From Lachnospiraceae bacterium (GTDB taxonomy: Bacteria; Bacillota; Clostridia; Lachnospirales; Lachnospiraceae): 64,000 bases of DNA. This document shows, piece by piece, positions 31,298 through 40,034 of the stretch. Location of the stretch: the NCBI GenBank assembly GCA_009774175.1, contig VSNG01000013.1:1-64000 (forward strand), in the 5' to 3' direction. The notes under the pieces were generated by a model. It was not told where the DNA came from. It worked only from the letters and a program-made list of their open reading frames with translations, and did not search any database. Numbering within the stretch: the stretch's first letter is position 1; the number at the start of each line of letters is the position of its first letter. A program made the translations under genes and the position numbers.

Positions 31298-31954
31298 ATG
31301 GAAGACATGGAATTTGGGCGTCTAAGTGAGGCGGCGGAAAGGATTACGCTTGATGAGAAAGCAAAAGAGCGTATATTGGCAGACATAAGGCAGAAAAAGT
31401 GCGGCAGAAGACGGCTGGCTTTGAGAGTACCGGCTTCGGTCCTTGCCGCCTGTCTTTTGGCTGCGCTTCTGTGCTTTATCAGACCGGAATTAATCGGGAA
31501 AGACGCGGTGATCTATGCGGCCACGGAGGAACACGGCTGGCAGAAGCTGAAGGAGGGAGAACGGATTCTGCTCAAGATGGAGCCTTTTCAGACACTGGAA
31601 GAAGGAGAGGAAGCCTTTGGCAAGATTGGGGAGCGTTGTAATTATTGGCCTTATAAATGCACTTTCCGGGTGGAGGTGCCGGAACAATATGTTTATGACA
31701 AGCAGATGGTGATGATCAGGGACGACGGTATTTTTGAACGCGGCGACACAATCGAGTGGTGGGTCGGGCCGGAGCGGCCGGAGGACGCGGGCCGGGTTAT
31801 GCAGGGTGCGTTTCGTCTCTGGATTATAGACGAGAATCTGGAACGGCAGGCGGCTCTGGAGCTGGAGCTGACTAAGGAGGAAGGCAAGTGCTACGCCGAG
31901 CTGAAACGCGTCTGGGAAAGCAAGGCCTATCAAAAGAGGCGGCATAAAAAATAA
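31298..31954 (+). CDS. Putative membrane anti-sigma factor
   Basis: A 218-residue protein. The cytoplasmic N-terminus of about 45 residues (ERITLDEKAKERILADIRQK) is followed by one membrane helix (VPASVLAACLLAALLCFI, about 47-64) and a charged extracellular domain of about 150 residues. The topology and the position directly after an ECF sigma gene fit an anti-sigma factor. No zinc-binding ZAS motif (HxxxCxxC) is seen and I do not recognise the external domain. RBS AAGGAGGG. Confidence 0.65.
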   Translation: MEDMEFGRLSEAAERITLDEKAKERILADIRQKKCGRRRLALRVPASVLAACLLAALLCFIRPELIGKDAVIYAATEEHGWQKLKEGERILLKMEPFQTLEEGEEAFGKIGERCNYWPYKCTFRVEVPEQYVYDKQMVMIRDDGIFERGDTIEWWVGPERPEDAGRVMQGAFRLWIIDENLERQAALELELTKEEGKCYAELKRVWESKAYQKRRHKK

Positions 31955-31993
31955 ACCACAACGAAACAGTACACAATCAATGAGGTGTCAGTC

Positions 31994-33235
31994 ATGAAAT
32001 TTTTTATCAGGCAGGCCGCAGGAAATATTGTGCGGCATAAATATAAGAGCATTCTGCATGTCCTGATCGGCGTGCTGACGGTTCTCATTCTGGATATTTA
32101 TGCCGGGAATCTGGACAGTACGCAAAGCCAGCTCGTTCATCTGCCGGAATCCATGGAGGTCTCCGCAAGGATCAGCAGCCTCAACGGCTCCATGCGGGAA
32201 TGTCTGGCGATCAGGGAAGATCGAATGATGGGGGTGCGGGAATCCGAGTATGTGAAGGATCCGGCTTTCAGCGTCCGCCTGAAATTCGGATTTGGCGAGT
32301 TTAAAGTGGAGACCCCAAAGGATACGGTGACATATTTGAATCATTACGGCAGGGGTATGAATATGCTGAAAGGGATTTCCGGCGTGGAAGGGGAAGGCGT
32401 CACCTTTTTGGAGGGCGTGGATGGGAGCGTCCTTGAAACGCCGCAGAAGGTCTGCCTGATGGAGGAATCCCTTCTTAAGGAACAGGGGCTTCAAATTGGG
32501 GATGATGTTATGTTAACCATGTATTATTACCGCTGCGCGCTGGAGGGGAGCGAGGTTTTTATCGAGCCGCTGATTACGGATACCTACAAAATTGTGGGAA
32601 GCATGCAGACGGGAGCGTATCAGGGAAACTGGATGCCGCCGGAAATCATCTGGCCTCTTGACTGCATACGGGAGGCCTATCACAGGCAGGGACTGGAGTT
32701 TTTTGCGGATTCCGGCTCCTTTGTGGTGAAGGATCCCTTTCAGTTGAATAAGTTAAAGGCGCAGATGTACGACGAGGTGAAATTCCTGTCCGTGATAAGC
32801 CGGGCGGAATTTAGTTATGACGGCAATGCGCTGACGATTATGGACGAGGCCTTTATTCGTTCCGCTCAGACCCTTTCCAAAAATCTGGCGCTCCTTAAGG
32901 GGATGCTGCCTTTTCTTGTGGCGATCATTATTTTTATCGGTTATCTTTGCAGCTATCTCTCTTTGCAGGGCAGGCGGGAGGAATACGCCGTCATGCGTTC
33001 TCTGGGAACGGGGCGGGGTCGGAGCTTTTTCCTGCTTTTCGGGGAGACGGCCATGGTGGCGGCGCTTTCCTGTCTTTTGGGAAGCGGTATGGGGGCTGTC
33101 TTTTTGGGGCTGGAGGCAGGGGTGCTGGCGTTGTCGGGCGCGCTGTTTTTTCTCTCCTTTATGGCTGGGACGGCAGCAGCGCTTCTTGTGCTCCACAAAC
33201 TCAGCGTGATGGAGGTGCTCACCAAAAAGGACTGA
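31994..33235 (+). CDS. ABC exporter permease (FtsX/MacB type), first subunit
   Basis: A 413-residue permease starting MKFFIRQAAGNIVRHKYK. One N-terminal helix (ILHVLIGVLTVLILDIYAG) is followed by an extracellular domain of about 240 residues and three C-terminal helices beginning MLPFLVAIIIFIGYLCSYL. The cytosolic loop EEYAVMRSLGTGRGRSFF is the coupling motif of the FtsX family. ATG 31994 is 7 bp after TGAGGTG and is preferred over GTG 31985, which overlaps that site. It forms one transporter with the next two genes. Confidence 0.85.
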   Translation: MKFFIRQAAGNIVRHKYKSILHVLIGVLTVLILDIYAGNLDSTQSQLVHLPESMEVSARISSLNGSMRECLAIREDRMMGVRESEYVKDPAFSVRLKFGFGEFKVETPKDTVTYLNHYGRGMNMLKGISGVEGEGVTFLEGVDGSVLETPQKVCLMEESLLKEQGLQIGDDVMLTMYYYRCALEGSEVFIEPLITDTYKIVGSMQTGAYQGNWMPPEIIWPLDCIREAYHRQGLEFFADSGSFVVKDPFQLNKLKAQMYDEVKFLSVISRAEFSYDGNALTIMDEAFIRSAQTLSKNLALLKGMLPFLVAIIIFIGYLCSYLSLQGRREEYAVMRSLGTGRGRSFFLLFGETAMVAALSCLLGSGMGAVFLGLEAGVLALSGALFFLSFMAGTAAALLVLHKLSVMEVLTKKD

Positions 33236-33270
33236 AAGAATGCGGATATTCTTTGGGGCGGAGGTAGATT

Positions 33271-35157
33271 ATGAGAATCATCAGGAGCAGTTTGAGCAGA
33301 CTCTGGCGCACGCCGGTGAAGACGGCTTTCTTTTTTCTGCTGCTTGCTTTTACGGTGGCGCTTGTCTGTGCCGGCGGCAGTCTCTGGAAGTTGTGCGGGG
33401 ACAATCTGGAACGGTTTGAAACGATCTTTACTACCATCGGCACGGTGGAGCAGACGCCGGAGAGGATGGAGCAGGAGTCGGTATGGTATGCGGACGAAGA
33501 AAATTACCGTTATTTTAACCGTTCAGTTTACGGGGAGACAGTATCCGTGGATGTGCTTGATTTTGAAGGCGCGGGATATCTGAGCGGGCCGGAGCAGCGG
33601 GCCTGTTACGAAGCCCTTCCGCTGGAGTATAAGCTGAAGGAGGACAGGGAGGGGTACTGGCAGCATATGGTGATCGAGGCTTCTCCGCTGGAGGACTGTG
33701 TGCCCGCAGGCCCTGTGAAGATCGAGGTGAAGCGGGTACTGTTCAGCGTTTACCCGGTCAATACTTCCCCCATCTATTTATGCGACCACAACACGGAACA
33801 TCCGCAGAAGCTGTATGCGGATAAAACTTATCTGATGGCGTTGGGAAGCGGATGGGCGCATGAGTGGAAGGAGAAGGGGTCGGCCGCTATCTTTGAGTAT
33901 GTGCCCATACAGGGGCCGTATTCCACCCAGGCCGACGGGAACGGCAACAGGCTGCCCACGGATCTGGCGGGGGACTGGATTGTGGAGCTGACACCGGGGT
34001 TTTACGAGACCAAAGAAGGACAGAGCTGGCTGAAGCTCTGCGAGGAGTATGAACGGCATGATCTTTCCAACAGCTTCCCCGTGACGGCGACTGAGGATTT
34101 GAACTTAATCATGGCCTTTTATACGAAACAGGCTTACCTTGCGGAAGGGGCGCTTTTTTCGGAGGAAGATTATAGACAGGGCAACCGGGTCTGTCTGGTG
34201 TCGGGCCGCTTTGCCAGGAGAAACAAACTTAAGGTGGGGGATTCCCTGCATCTGGCCCTGCGTTATGCCAACTATGCGGCTTCTCCGGGCCGGGGCGGCG
34301 CAGAAGGATATCTGAATGCGGCGGGAGAAATCTACCAGATTTTTGAGGAGGGCGACTATACCATTAAGGGCATCTATGACGTGGGCGTGGGAACGGACGG
34401 CGATTTGGGCTATACGCTGGAGCGGAACGAAGTGTTTATTCCAAAGGCATCCATCAAAAACAGCGATGAGAATAATATCGCGCTTCACGGCCCCATGAAA
34501 GGTTATACCACTGCCTTCCGAATCCCCAACGGCAGCGAGAGTATCGAAAACTATAAAAAGCTGTGGGAGGCGCAAGGCGTAGATAATGTGGAGATCACCT
34601 TCTATGACGGCGGTTACACGAAGCTGGAGGGCGGACTGCAAAACATGAAGGAGATGTCCCTGATTCTACTGATGACGGGGGCGATCAGTGCAGGCTGCAT
34701 CGTGATTTTCTTCTGCTATCTTTTCATCGGGAAGGAGAAGAGGCGGACGGCCATAGAAAGAAGCCTTGGCATGACGAAGGGAGCGTGCGCCCGCTCGCTG
34801 CTTGCCGGTATTGTGGCGATTGCCCTGTCAGGCTGCATCGCCGGGGCTTTTACGGGACAGTATTTTGCGGGGACGGCGGCGGCCCGGATGGCCTTTGCGG
34901 AAACCTTTGACACCCGGTTCAGCAACGGGGAGATTCAGTTTAGCAGGGAGCACAGCGGGGAAGAAGGCGCAGAAACAGGAGATGGGGAAAGTACAGAAAC
35001 AGGCGGGGCGGCTGCTAACCCTTATCTGACGGAGACGGATTGGCGGATGTCGGCTGCCTGCGGCGGACTGGTCTTTCTGCTTACGGTGGGGACGGCTCTT
35101 TTGGGGATTTACAGGAATTTGCAGGAGGAACCGCTTTCGCTTCTTTCGTCGGATTAA
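33271..35157 (+). CDS. ABC exporter permease (FtsX/MacB type), second subunit
   Basis: A 628-residue permease with one N-terminal helix (AFFFLLLAFTVALVCAGGSL), an extracellular domain of about 430 residues, and three C-terminal helices (from LILLMTGAISAGCIVIFFCY). The loop KRRTAIERSLGMTKGACARS is the FtsX-type coupling segment. Before the last helix is a 45-residue Glu/Gly-rich insertion (SGEEGAETGDGESTETGG). The long external domain is typical of exporters or sensors acting on peptides and lipoproteins. It pairs with the shorter permease to form a heterodimer. Confidence 0.84.
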   Translation: MRIIRSSLSRLWRTPVKTAFFFLLLAFTVALVCAGGSLWKLCGDNLERFETIFTTIGTVEQTPERMEQESVWYADEENYRYFNRSVYGETVSVDVLDFEGAGYLSGPEQRACYEALPLEYKLKEDREGYWQHMVIEASPLEDCVPAGPVKIEVKRVLFSVYPVNTSPIYLCDHNTEHPQKLYADKTYLMALGSGWAHEWKEKGSAAIFEYVPIQGPYSTQADGNGNRLPTDLAGDWIVELTPGFYETKEGQSWLKLCEEYERHDLSNSFPVTATEDLNLIMAFYTKQAYLAEGALFSEEDYRQGNRVCLVSGRFARRNKLKVGDSLHLALRYANYAASPGRGGAEGYLNAAGEIYQIFEEGDYTIKGIYDVGVGTDGDLGYTLERNEVFIPKASIKNSDENNIALHGPMKGYTTAFRIPNGSESIENYKKLWEAQGVDNVEITFYDGGYTKLEGGLQNMKEMSLILLMTGAISAGCIVIFFCYLFIGKEKRRTAIERSLGMTKGACARSLLAGIVAIALSGCIAGAFTGQYFAGTAAARMAFAETFDTRFSNGEIQFSREHSGEEGAETGDGESTETGGAAANPYLTETDWRMSAACGGLVFLLTVGTALLGIYRNLQEEPLSLLSSD

Positions 35158-35220
35158 GGCGTGACGCCCGAGACTATATAGAAAGGGAATACCGCCCGGG
35201 CGGTGGAAATGGAGGAAGGA

Positions 35221-35898
35221 ATGGATAAAATTATCGAAGCGGCGAATGTGAGCTATATTTATCAGACAAAGTACCAGAAAACGAAGGCGCTCTCTGAGGT
35301 GAGCTGTTCCTTTGAGCGGGGAAAGGTGTACGCCATCACCGGCAAATCCGGCAGCGGAAAGAGCACCTTCCTGTCCCTTCTTGCAGGACTGGACGTACCT
35401 ACGGAGGGAACGCTTTTGGTGGAGGGAGAGGATATACGCAAGATGAACCGGGACGCCTATCGGTTGAACCGCGCTTCCGTGATTTATCAGGCTTTTCATC
35501 TGTTTCCCCTTCTGACGGTTATGGAAAATGTAATGTTTCCCATGGAGTTGCAGCATGTTGCAAAGAAGGAGGCCAAAGCACGGGCGCAGGAATATCTGGC
35601 GCAGGTGGATCTGCCTGAGACCCTTTACAGGAAAATGCCGGGCATGATCAGCGGCGGTGAGCAGCAGAGAGTTGCCATAGCCAGAGCCATGGCGGCAGGC
35701 GGTGAGATTCTTCTTGCCGACGAGCCCACGGGAAATCTGGACAGCCAGAATGAACAGGTCATCGTGAACCTGCTTTGTAAGCTGGCCCATGATAAAAATT
35801 ATGCCGTCATTGTGGTCACGCATAACGAGGCGGTAGCGGCTGCGGCGGATGTGGTCTACGGTATGAAGGACGGAGAACTGTCGGTGGTGCGCGGGTAG
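35221..35898 (+). CDS. ABC exporter ATP-binding protein (MacB/LolD type)
   Basis: A 225-residue ATPase, MDKIIEAANVSYIYQTKYQ at the start. Walker A is ITGKSGSGKSTFLS, the signature is ISGGEQQRVAIARA, and Walker B is ILLADEPTGNLDSQ, with the switch His in VVTHNEAV. All catalytic residues are present. The start at 35221 lies after GAGGAAGG; two earlier in-frame starts have no suitable site. It powers the two preceding permeases and is the last gene of the sigma-controlled operon. Confidence 0.92.
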   Translation: MDKIIEAANVSYIYQTKYQKTKALSEVSCSFERGKVYAITGKSGSGKSTFLSLLAGLDVPTEGTLLVEGEDIRKMNRDAYRLNRASVIYQAFHLFPLLTVMENVMFPMELQHVAKKEAKARAQEYLAQVDLPETLYRKMPGMISGGEQQRVAIARAMAAGGEILLADEPTGNLDSQNEQVIVNLLCKLAHDKNYAVIVVTHNEAVAAAADVVYGMKDGELSVVRG

Positions 35899-35927
35899 AA
35901 GGAAAATGTTTATTCGCTTTTTAATTT

Positions 35928-36149
35928 TTGATAGGCCAGTTCAATCTGACTTTTGAGCTGGCATGGAAAGCGCTGCAGTCAGTTTTAAGAGTACACGGCG
36001 CAGCAGGTGCGGAAACGGGTTCGCCCAGAGAGATTTTTCAGCTTGGCTATAAGCTCGGATTTGTAGATGATTCCGCTGTATGGCTTACAATGCTGAAAAA
36101 GAAGCTTGAAGAGGCCGGGGCGATTGGGGATAAAATTGTAAAAGAGTAG
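35928..36149 (+). pseudogene. Fragment of an HI0074-type nucleotidyltransferase partner protein
   Basis: A 73-codon frame that reads IGQFNLTFELAWKALQSVLR, then SPREIFQLGYKLGFVDDSAV and WLTMLKKKLEEAG. This matches the helical 'substrate-binding' partner of minimal MNT-type nucleotidyltransferases (HEPN/MNT toxin-antitoxin-like modules), which usually has about 130 residues. The nucleotidyltransferase gene is absent, the RN..H end of the HEPN-like protein is lost, and the only start is a TTG without ribosome site. It is therefore taken as a remnant. Confidence 0.5.
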
Positions 36150-36186
36150 TGGAAAAAGGAAATCGGCTGTGGTAAGATAACTGTAT

Positions 36187-36231
36187 CGGGACAAAGAGGT
36201 CCAAAAAGGATCTCTTTGTCCCGTTCTTTTT
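36187..36231 (+). terminator. Terminator-like hairpin directly before the purF ribosome site
   Basis: CGGGACAAAGAGGTCC (36187-36202) pairs with GGATCTCTTTGTCCCG (36208-36223) with one mismatch and is followed by TTCTTTTT. The AAAGGAGG site of purF starts only about 6 bp later, leaving no room for a promoter between them. It is thus either the terminator of the previous unit or an attenuator for purF. Confidence 0.7.
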
Positions 36232-36250
36232 GCGTAAAGGAGGAAATAAC

Positions 36251-37639
36251 ATGGCAAAAATAAAGGAAGCCTGCGGCGTGGTGGGCATTTACGGCCCGGA
36301 GGGAGAAAATGTGGCCTCCTCCATCTATTACGGTTTGACGGCGTTGCAGCACCGCGGACAGGAAGCCTGCGGAATGGCGGTTTCGGGGACAGACCGGGAG
36401 CGGGGTAACGTGTGTTTTCACAAGAATCTGGGGCTGGTGAGCGAGGTGCTGACAAAAGAAGTACTGGAAAAGATGGACGGCAATATCGGTCTGGGGCATG
36501 TGCGGTATTCCACCACAGGCGCGTCCGTTGCGGAAAATGCCCAGCCGCTGGTGCTTTCCTATATCAAGGGAACGCTGGCCCTTGCCCACAACGGCAATCT
36601 GATCAATACGCCTGAGCTGAAATGGGAGCTGATTCAGAACGGGGCGATTTTTCATACCACCACGGACTCGGAGGTGATCGCGTTTCATATCGCCAGAGAG
36701 CGGGTGCACTCGGCCTCGGTGGAGGAGGCGGTCTACAAAACGGCCTTAAAGATCAAAGGCGGCTATGCGCTGGTGATCATGAGTCCCCGGAAGCTGATTG
36801 GGGTACGGGATCCTTACGGTTTAAAGCCGCTTTGTCTCGGGAAACGGGAACAGTCCTATGTGCTGGCTTCCGAATCCTGCGCGCTGGAGGCCATGGGAGC
36901 CGCGTTTGTACGGGATATTCTGCCGGGGGAGGTAGTGACGATTTCGGGCCGGGAGATAACGTCGCAGATGCTGCCAAAGGAGGAGCGTTGCGCCCACTGT
37001 ATTTTTGAATATATCTATTTTGCAAGACTGGACAGCGTGATGGACGGGGTGAGCGTGTATGACGCCAGAATCCGGGCGGGAAGAATGCTGGCAAAATCCC
37101 ATCCGATAGAGGCGGATCTGGTAACGGGCGTGCCGGAGTCGGGTCTTCCGGCGGCTCAGGGCTATGGGCTGGAAAGCGGCATTCCCTTTGCCCTGTCCTT
37201 TTATAAAAACAGTTATATAGGAAGAACCTTTATCAAGCCCACCCAGAAGGAGCGTGAGTCCGCCGTGCGCATGAAGCTGAGCGTGCTGGAATCGGTGGTA
37301 AAGGATAAACGGATCGTGCTGGTGGATGATTCCATTGTGAGGGGAACCACCATTGCCAACCTGATCCGCATGTTAAAAGAGGCGGGAGCCAGAGCGGTGC
37401 ATGTGAGAGTCAGCTCGCCGCCTTTTCTGTATCCCTGTTATTTCGGCACCGACGTGCCCTCCAATTCCCAGCTCATTGCGGCGAATCACAGCGAGGAGGC
37501 GATCTGTCAGATGATCGGTGCGGATTCGCTGGGCTATCTGCGTAAGGAGGACCTTTCGGAAATGGCGGGAGGACTGCCCCTTTGCAGGGCGTGTTTCGAC
37601 GGGGAATATCCTATGGATTGCAGCGGGTGTGCCGGGTAA
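36251..37639 (+). CDS. purF: Amidophosphoribosyltransferase
   Basis: A 462-residue enzyme for the first committed step of purine synthesis: PRPP plus glutamine give phosphoribosylamine. The glutaminase domain starts after a short propeptide, MAKIKEACGVVGIYG, with the catalytic Cys at residue 9, and has LQHRGQEACGMAV and GHVRYSTTG. The phosphoribosyltransferase domain contains the PRPP loop VLVDDSIVRGTT. C-terminal Cys pairs (CRACFDGEYPMDCSGC) fit the iron-sulfur-type PurF of B. subtilis. It is not next to other pur genes. The upstream hairpin may be regulatory. Confidence 0.96.
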   Translation: MAKIKEACGVVGIYGPEGENVASSIYYGLTALQHRGQEACGMAVSGTDRERGNVCFHKNLGLVSEVLTKEVLEKMDGNIGLGHVRYSTTGASVAENAQPLVLSYIKGTLALAHNGNLINTPELKWELIQNGAIFHTTTDSEVIAFHIARERVHSASVEEAVYKTALKIKGGYALVIMSPRKLIGVRDPYGLKPLCLGKREQSYVLASESCALEAMGAAFVRDILPGEVVTISGREITSQMLPKEERCAHCIFEYIYFARLDSVMDGVSVYDARIRAGRMLAKSHPIEADLVTGVPESGLPAAQGYGLESGIPFALSFYKNSYIGRTFIKPTQKERESAVRMKLSVLESVVKDKRIVLVDDSIVRGTTIANLIRMLKEAGARAVHVRVSSPPFLYPCYFGTDVPSNSQLIAANHSEEAICQMIGADSLGYLRKEDLSEMAGGLPLCRACFDGEYPMDCSGCAG

Positions 37640-37683
37640 CTTTCTTTTGCCATGACCGAGTGTGGAAAAGACCATAGCGCTGG

Positions 37684-39030
37684 TTAATGCAAGTCCGCCG
37701 CATGCCTTCTGTCCCTTCTGTCCACGCTAAATTTCATATAGTAGGCGGCTTTGTCGCTATACATTTTCTTTTCCGCCTCCGAGATCAGTCTGTCCACGCC
37801 GCCCAGACTGTTTCGCTCCCAAAGGCCGCCTATGGCCATGTGAATGGACTTAGAACGAAGATCCTGCTTTAACTGTTCGATTTTCTGCCAGAGCTCCGAC
37901 TCGTCGATTTGGATGCAGATCGCAAGCAGTTCGTCGCCTCCGATACGGAACAGTCCGTATTTGCCAAAGCTTTTTTTCAGGCAGTCGCAGGCGTCGGTTA
38001 TCAGTTTATCTCCAAAAGAATGTCCGTCACGGTCATTTACTTGTTTCAGCCCGGTGATATCGCAATAAACGATCCCCAGGCTTTGGTCTTCCTGTAGATT
38101 TTTGAGGCATTCCTTCATGGCGTAACGGTTCCCGAGCTGAGTGAGCTGATCGTGATAGCTCATCTCTTCCAGCTTTCGGACGAGATCCCGGCGTTTCAGG
38201 GAAGAAATAATAAAGTGCGCCGTAATTTGAAGCATATCGGAGGCGTAGTCCAGTGATTTTTCCGGTGGATTGTCTATTCCGTAAAAACCGATGATTCTGT
38301 CCTCGTCATACAGGGGAACTACAATCAGCGAGCGGATATTCTGCCGCTTCAGATTTTCATACTGCAGTGGATCGCTTTCCCGGATATCCTCTAACCGTTT
38401 AATCACGATATGTCTGTTTATTTCAAAATTCTGATACCAGTTGGCACATATTTCTGCAGGAAGATTTTGCAGGTTTTTCTTTTCCGGCGTGACGCCGCTT
38501 GCCACCCACTCGTAAGTGTTATTGTCATAACCCTGTTCGCTTCGTTCAAAAATATAGGTTCTCTCGCAACCCAGTGCCTTTCCCAGATATTCCAGCAATA
38601 CCTCCAATGTCCGGGAAGGCGTTTTATGAAGCAGGGCAACACGGAGACCTTCGTTGATTTTGGCTTCCAGATTCATGATATTGTCCCGCTGCTCCGGGGC
38701 GGTCGCTTCAAAAGCGAGTTCCAGACGGTATTGTTTTCCGTTTTCCTCAATAATCGTATCTTTGATGATTACCTGCCGTTCAAGAATGGGATTGTAATAT
38801 CGCCATTCCTGGAAATGGCCCGGCCTTAGTTTGTGATTGTTACACATGGAGCAGGGGGTAGAGCAGTTTTGAAGAACTTCATAGCATTTTTTTCCGGCAA
38901 TGTCGCCTGGTGAGCAAAAACCAAAAGTTTTAAGAGCTTTTTGGTTCATGTAGATTAATTCGTAACTGCTTATGTCTGAAACATAGACAAACTCGTCCAT
39001 TGTCTCAAAAAACTCCCATATTTTACACAT
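37684..39030 (-). CDS. PAS-GAF-GGDEF diguanylate-cyclase-like protein
   Basis: A 448-residue soluble protein. The N-terminal PAS domain (DEFVYVSDISSYELIYMNQK) contains a Cys cluster (NCSTPCSMCNNHK). A central GAF domain includes RSLIVVPLYDEDRIIGFYGI. A C-terminal GGDEF domain has YHDQLTQLGNRYAM, DITGLKQVNDRDGHSFGDK and the signature RIGGDELLA (GGDEL). Cyclases need GG[D/E]EF, and the Phe-to-Leu change may or may not allow activity. No EAL domain is present. It is a single gene, divergent from the orphan LytTR regulator. It probably links an intracellular or redox signal to c-di-GMP. Confidence 0.85.
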   Translation of the reverse strand: MCKIWEFFETMDEFVYVSDISSYELIYMNQKALKTFGFCSPGDIAGKKCYEVLQNCSTPCSMCNNHKLRPGHFQEWRYYNPILERQVIIKDTIIEENGKQYRLELAFEATAPEQRDNIMNLEAKINEGLRVALLHKTPSRTLEVLLEYLGKALGCERTYIFERSEQGYDNNTYEWVASGVTPEKKNLQNLPAEICANWYQNFEINRHIVIKRLEDIRESDPLQYENLKRQNIRSLIVVPLYDEDRIIGFYGIDNPPEKSLDYASDMLQITAHFIISSLKRRDLVRKLEEMSYHDQLTQLGNRYAMKECLKNLQEDQSLGIVYCDITGLKQVNDRDGHSFGDKLITDACDCLKKSFGKYGLFRIGGDELLAICIQIDESELWQKIEQLKQDLRSKSIHMAIGGLWERNSLGGVDRLISEAEKKMYSDKAAYYMKFSVDRRDRRHAADLH

Positions 39031-39131
39031 GCGCGCAGTCCTCCTGTTTCAAGCAATAAAATGGTAAAATATTTATCTTTATATATCATATTTGTGCCAT
39101 GGCATTTCATTATTTGCGCGAATGGTAGCAA

Positions 39132-39157
39132 TACGGCGTGAAATGCAAAACGCCGTA
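39132..39157. promoter_or_regulatory. Perfect 8-bp inverted repeat in a divergent promoter region
   Basis: TACGGCGT (39132-39139) and ACGCCGTA (39150-39157) flank a 10-bp AT-rich spacer between the GGDEF and LytTR genes. It has no T tail, so an operator is more likely than a terminator. The binding protein is unknown. Confidence 0.4.
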
Positions 39158-39281
39158 ATTTACATTTAACAGGCGGAATGTTAGAATTGCAGTAAGAGAG
39201 AACAGGAAGTTTATCAACGGCATTCCGGCTTCGGGTAAAAAGGGGCATGGGATCGGAGTGAAAAATAATATAGGAGATGAA

Positions 39282-40007
39282 GTGTTGAAAATAGCGGTTT
39301 GCGACGATGAGATATGCTTTATGGATATGCTCTGTCCTCTGCTGGAGCAGTGGGCAAAGGAACGCGAGGTAAACTTGACAATTTATCGGTTTACCAACGG
39401 AGACGACCTGATTGATGCGCAACGAAGCGGATGCATGGATCTGATCATTCTGGACGTGATTATGCCGCTGCTAAACGGGATAGATACGGCCAGGGAGCTG
39501 CGGAATATGAATCAGACAGTGCCGATTGTCTTTCTTACCTCATCCAGAGAATTTGCAGTCGATTCTTATGAGGTAAAAGCCTTTCATTATCTGATAAAGC
39601 CTGTCAGCCAGATGAATTTATTTCCCATGCTGGATGAGTTTCTCAAAATCTTTAATTCGTGCAAACCCTTTTTCACCGCCAGGACGACCGATGGTTTTTG
39701 CCGGATTTTCATTACGGATGTGGATTATCTGGAGGCGCAGAACAAGCAGGTGCTTGTCCATCTGTCAAATGACAGGACGCTGGTGATCCGTGAACTGTTC
39801 TCAAAATGCGCGGAAATTTTTTCGCCGGAAAACGGGTTCTGCTGCTGCCATCGCAGCTATATTGTGAACCTGAATAATATAGAACAGTTTTCAAAGACGG
39901 AGGTCACCACCGTCCACAATGGGGTCATACCCATTTCCAGAAACAGCTATACAGCCTTTAAGGAAACTTATTTTAACCATATGTTTTCCTGTTTTCCCAA
40001 GGGATAA
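39282..40007 (+). CDS. Orphan LytTR-family response regulator
   Basis: A 241-residue regulator. The GTG start gives MLKIAVCDDEICFMDML with GGAG 5 bp upstream. The receiver has the phospho-acceptor Asp in DLIILDVIMPLLNGIDTARE and Lys in FHYLIKPVSQMNLF. The LytTR domain follows (RIFITDVDYLEAQNKQVLVH, then CHRSYIVNLNNIEQFSKTEV). No kinase gene is adjacent, so its partner must be elsewhere. The GTG 39258 upstream has its only purine-rich tract touching the start codon and is not favoured. Confidence 0.87.
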   Translation: MLKIAVCDDEICFMDMLCPLLEQWAKEREVNLTIYRFTNGDDLIDAQRSGCMDLIILDVIMPLLNGIDTARELRNMNQTVPIVFLTSSREFAVDSYEVKAFHYLIKPVSQMNLFPMLDEFLKIFNSCKPFFTARTTDGFCRIFITDVDYLEAQNKQVLVHLSNDRTLVIRELFSKCAEIFSPENGFCCCHRSYIVNLNNIEQFSKTEVTTVHNGVIPISRNSYTAFKETYFNHMFSCFPKG

Positions 40008-40034
40008 AATTTCATAGCATATGGCTGCCCGAGC

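Noticed and set aside
34828..35823. A 331-codon minus-strand frame opposite the ABC exporter genes
   Set aside because: It runs antisense to a clear permease end and ATPase with all catalytic motifs. Its composition is basic and His-rich, typical of shadows in GC-richer genes.
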